DNA from: Phallusia fumigata
Taxonomy: Eukaryota > Chordata > Ascidiacea > Phlebobranchia > Ascidiidae
Assembly: GCA_008931825.1 (NCBI GenBank)
Contig: QXVZ01020109.1
Coordinates: forward strand, 9,486 to 30,012
Reading direction: 5' to 3'
Length of the DNA: 20,527 nucleotides
Positions 18,260 through 20,527 of this stretch are shown here, piece after piece (position 1 is the stretch's first letter; each line of letters opens with the position of its first letter). A program made the position numbers and the translations under genes. A model generated the notes under the pieces. That model worked only from the letters and a program-made list of their open reading frames with translations. It searched no databases and was not told the DNA's origin.

Positions 18260-20295
18260 CTGCGACAAGTGTGGAAAGTTATTAGGTTTGTTTGCTGTGA
18301 ATTGTATTGCTTTAACCCTTTTCGTAAGGTTAGTACCAAAATTAAATTGAATTTCATTGTTGTATCGTTGTATTGTTGCAAGTATTTGACGACTTGCAAT
18401 ATTACTGGTCGTGTGCTCGTAACTTGACTCGTACTGCCCAGTACTTTAAGCAGTATTTTGTCCACTTTGTAAACGCGTGTCGACATAAATAGATTTATAT
18501 TACTTTAGATGTGGTATGTGTTTTTTTTTGCATTATAAACGTACCGAGAAAAGGGAACGGTGGAGTTAACGATGGTAGCACGCCAGCGACGCCCGGCGGC
18601 AACGTAGACATCATGGTTTGGTCACGAGAGGTCGCTGCAGCTGCAAACATTTCAGAGGCCAGGCGCATCCGCCGCTTGGTTTTGTACCTCCTACAAACAT
18701 CAGTATTCAACATAACAGCTTAAACTTCGATTGTACACCAAATATAATAAAATAATTGGGAGCATTTTCAGGAATCAATAGTTCAATATAGTAAGACATA
18801 AAATAAATCTAAATTTTAACCAAATCGGTCACAAAATATATTTTAGAAAACGTATGTTTATTGATAAGAAAATTAAGGTTCTAAAAACACCTCTTTTATT
18901 TGCTACTGTTGAGGTTGAAACGGTCTTTTTTACTGTTGAGGTTGAAACGGACTTTTATTTGTTACGTTTTTTGGGGGACAATAGCTTCCCTTAAAGGCCA
19001 ATATGCACAACTTTAAAACACGATATTCACCTGTTTTGAAACCAAATCTTGATCTGAGTTTCAGTAAGATCGAGAGCGCGTGCAAATTCCGACCGTTCCA
19101 GGCCCGACAAATACTTCTGAGTCGTAAAGCGGTCCTCCAGCGCTCGCACCTGGGCCTGGGTGAACGCTGCCCGCGTCCGTTTCTTTTTGGTTGGCCCCAA
19201 ACTGGGCTTCGTTTTGCTGCGAAATGCTGGGGAAATAGATGAGCTTGAAGAGGATGCATCACTGTAATGTTCTAAATCTGGCATTGGTTCATTATTGTTC
19301 TCATGTCTGTTGTTTTGGCTTGTCACGAAAACTCCAGTCCCTTTGAGAGATCCTAAGGAATAGGAATAGAAAGATGGAATATGTCTTCGAAATGGATGTT
19401 TCCCATATTAGTTGCAGGTAAAAGTATTAAGAACCACATCCAAACAAATAAATTTAATTACAAGTAATTTTAAGGGACCAATAAAAAAAGTTGGAAAATT
19501 TGTCAGAAACTTTTTTAGGGATTTAGGAAATGTAATTTTAACTGCAGCGTTGAAAACGCGTCTTTGGTGTTTGTTTTTCCTGATAAAAATAATTTTTTTG
19601 CCTTGGTCTTGTTTTTAGGCATCAAAAGTATCGAAAAATAGAAATGTACTAGGTTCCCGTTTTTTCCATAGCGCCGCCGTTTAAATTCAAGCTATATCCC
19701 CCGCCTATGGCAGAAAGAAACATCAGATAATGAGACAGAAGGACATACATTCATGCACTTTGTGCAACAGCATTACAATAAAACTAACTAGTCTAATTTG
19801 CAAACCTGATAAATTCATTGTAGAACGGGACGTTTTTTCAATATCCCGGGATTTTGTGAAGGCAAAATCGGAGTTTAAATTCATGCTTTCTCCCGTCCTG
19901 TGCCTCGACGTAGTCTCTCTGGTAAGCGAATTGTTTAATTCAGTCACACACGTCACACGACTATTGTGTCGCAACAAACAGTTTGCTGATTTTAGAACAA
20001 GTTGGTTTCTACTGTTGAGCCAGTCGACTGAAATTGGACTAGTTATCCAGCGCTCATTTTTCATGCTTTGCAAGGCTAAATGCTGAGACTCGTTCAAGGT
20101 GTTACAGCAACTGAAAGGATTTGGAGGTTTTGCGCCCAGTGTTGTTGGTGAAAAATTGATCAGAGACCTCCAATTGCTGAAAGATGTTGACTCTTGTGTG
20201 TTGGTGGAAGGTAGGTTTTCATCATCAGTTTCGATAGGGCGCCATATTTTGGGTCGATTGCGAACAGAAAGAAAATTTTGCTCAAAATTGGACAT
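18090..20295 (-). CDS. NK3/bagpipe-like homeobox transcription factor, whole gene
   Basis: Four exons on the minus strand, all phases agreeing: 20295-19806, 19352-19031, 18690-18545, 18259-18090, giving about 375 residues. The homeodomain (residues 220-279) reads [16 protein letters not shown]..., has the invariant F8, L16, F20, W48, F49, N51 and R53, and has Tyr54, the mark of the NK2/NK3/NK4 class. [32 protein letters not shown] all match NK3 (Nkx3/bagpipe) better than NK2 (TPTQ) or NK4 (TSTQ). Family role: sequence-specific nuclear regulator of mesoderm and skeletal or visceral muscle fates. No clear N-terminal EH1/TN repressor motif is visible; TSFSNWRSL at residues 37-45 is at best a degenerate version. 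The C-terminal half resembles nothing I know. An NK-class but non-NK3 assignment remains possible. Confidence 0.8.
18545..18690 (-). CDS. NK3-like exon 3: end of homeodomain and Pro-rich region
   Basis: Acceptor TTTGTAG|G completes the Arg codon split by the intron inside the recognition helix; then RYKTKRRM finishes the homeodomain. Downstream is a stretch rich in Ala, Pro and Leu ([18 protein letters not shown]). The donor is CTCG|GTACGT in phase 1. Without splicing, the frame would continue only 9 codons beyond the donor to a stop, so a shorter isoform by intron retention is conceivable. Confidence 0.8.
18691..19030 (-). other. NK3-like intron 2, inside the homeobox
   Basis: 340 bases, GTGAAT..TTTGTAG, placed within the codon for Arg52 of the homeodomain. 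It holds a two-copy 27-bp tandem repeat (18904-18957) and is otherwise AT-rich. Confidence 0.8.
18904..18957. repeat. two-copy tandem repeat, 27-bp period
   Basis: TACTGTTGAGGTTGAAACGG is repeated exactly at 18904 and 18931, each followed by a T-rich end. It lies in the homeobox intron. Confidence 0.75.
19031..19352 (-). CDS. NK3-like exon 2: most of the homeodomain
   Basis: Acceptor with a good pyrimidine tract (TATTCCTATTCCTTAG|GA) and donor AACAG|GTGAAT inside the homeobox. It encodes a spacer with a Ser run ([10 protein letters not shown]), a basic lead-in (PTKKKRTR), and homeodomain residues 1-51 plus two bases of the Arg52 codon. Helix 1 has unusual RALEDRF where NK3 proteins have ELERRF; helix 3 is conserved ([12 protein letters not shown]). 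GTG at 19326 is in frame but is not an initiation codon; the exon continues upstream to the acceptor. Confidence 0.9.
19353..19805 (-). other. NK3-like intron 1
   Basis: 453 bases, GTTTGC..CCTTAG. The donor is weak apart from the preceding CAG, but it alone gives the phase that exon 2 requires. No exon-like frame inside. Confidence 0.6.
19806..20295 (-). CDS. NK3-like exon 1: N-terminal region
   Basis: 163 codons from ATG at 20295-20293 (context AAAAAAATGT, in-frame TAA five codons upstream) to a phase-1 donor ATCAG|GTTTGC. It starts [20 protein letters not shown] and is rich in Ser, Thr and Asn. I recognise no domain. The EH1/TN motif (FSIxxIL) that NK3 proteins usually carry near the start is not evident; TSFSNWRSL has only the Phe-Ser and the Leu. 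Assignment to this gene rests on strand, distance, phase and length of the open frame. Confidence 0.65.
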
Positions 20296-20527
20296 TTTTT
20301 TCAATTCACAACGTTACTGACTTCTCGATTTGCAACCCTTAAGATGTATAGATACATAAAATTGGAAGCAGTTACCTCATAAATTAATGTCATTCGCTTG
20401 GTTTCCGTAACAATTCTCAACCAAAAATAAACCTGAGGTTGCATTTGCACCAAAAAACGTATTCAACAAAAAGTTAATAATATAGGAAGAAAGGCCGCGG
20501 TGGCGTAATTTCGTTCTTATGGCTGTG
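20296..20527 (-). other. 5' region of the NK3-like gene (partial)
   Basis: Should hold the 5' UTR and perhaps the proximal promoter of the homeobox gene, cut by the window edge. No TATA box or other defined site could be named. Confidence 0.4.

Noticed and set aside
18930-19262. Minus-strand 110-codon frame over the homeobox
   Set aside because: Out-of-frame shadow of the homeodomain exon.

Overview
The window looks like animal nuclear DNA, most probably from an ascidian of the Ciona type. This is inferred from AT-rich, compact sequence, small exons with GT..AG introns, two developmental genes of chordate type, and the signature of a highly heterozygous diploid assembly (near-identical tandem segments meeting at single N bases). 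No prokaryotic operon, rRNA, tRNA or CRISPR array was seen.

Layout. 1-5399 is noncoding as far as I can read, with one short hAT-like MITE (3106-3258). 5400-17033 (+) is a Dickkopf-3 (Dkk3) gene. It has a signal-peptide exon, a spacer region with the conserved PP-x-YHN-x-T glycosylation patch, two ten-cysteine domains separated by the 12-residue linker typical of Dkk3, and an acidic tail. A poly(A) signal follows at 17104. Its 4.1-kb third intron holds a 1,091-bp non-autonomous hAT element (9906-10996) with an 8-bp target duplication and an internal array of about 75-bp units. 17034-18089 separates the two genes, which converge tail to tail. 18090-20295 (-) is an NK-class homeobox gene, closest to NK3/bagpipe. 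It can be assembled from four exons with matching splice phases into about 375 residues.

Assembly. A ~1.6-kb segment with Dkk3 exons 4 and 5 appears twice (12583-14166 and 14168-15818) around an N at 14167. The 3' end of exon 6 appears twice (16132-16245 and 16247-16360) around an N at 16246. The copies differ only at synonymous sites in their exons. Splicing exon 5 of the first copy to exon 4 of the second would break the frame. Both duplications are therefore best read as two alleles laid end to end, not as exon duplication.

The two genes have no obvious shared pathway visible here. Dkk3 would be a secreted glycoprotein and the NK3-like protein a nuclear transcription factor. The most unusual features are the paired haplotype joins, the periodic array inside the hAT element, and a compact fold-capable segment in Dkk3 intron 2 (7977-8045).
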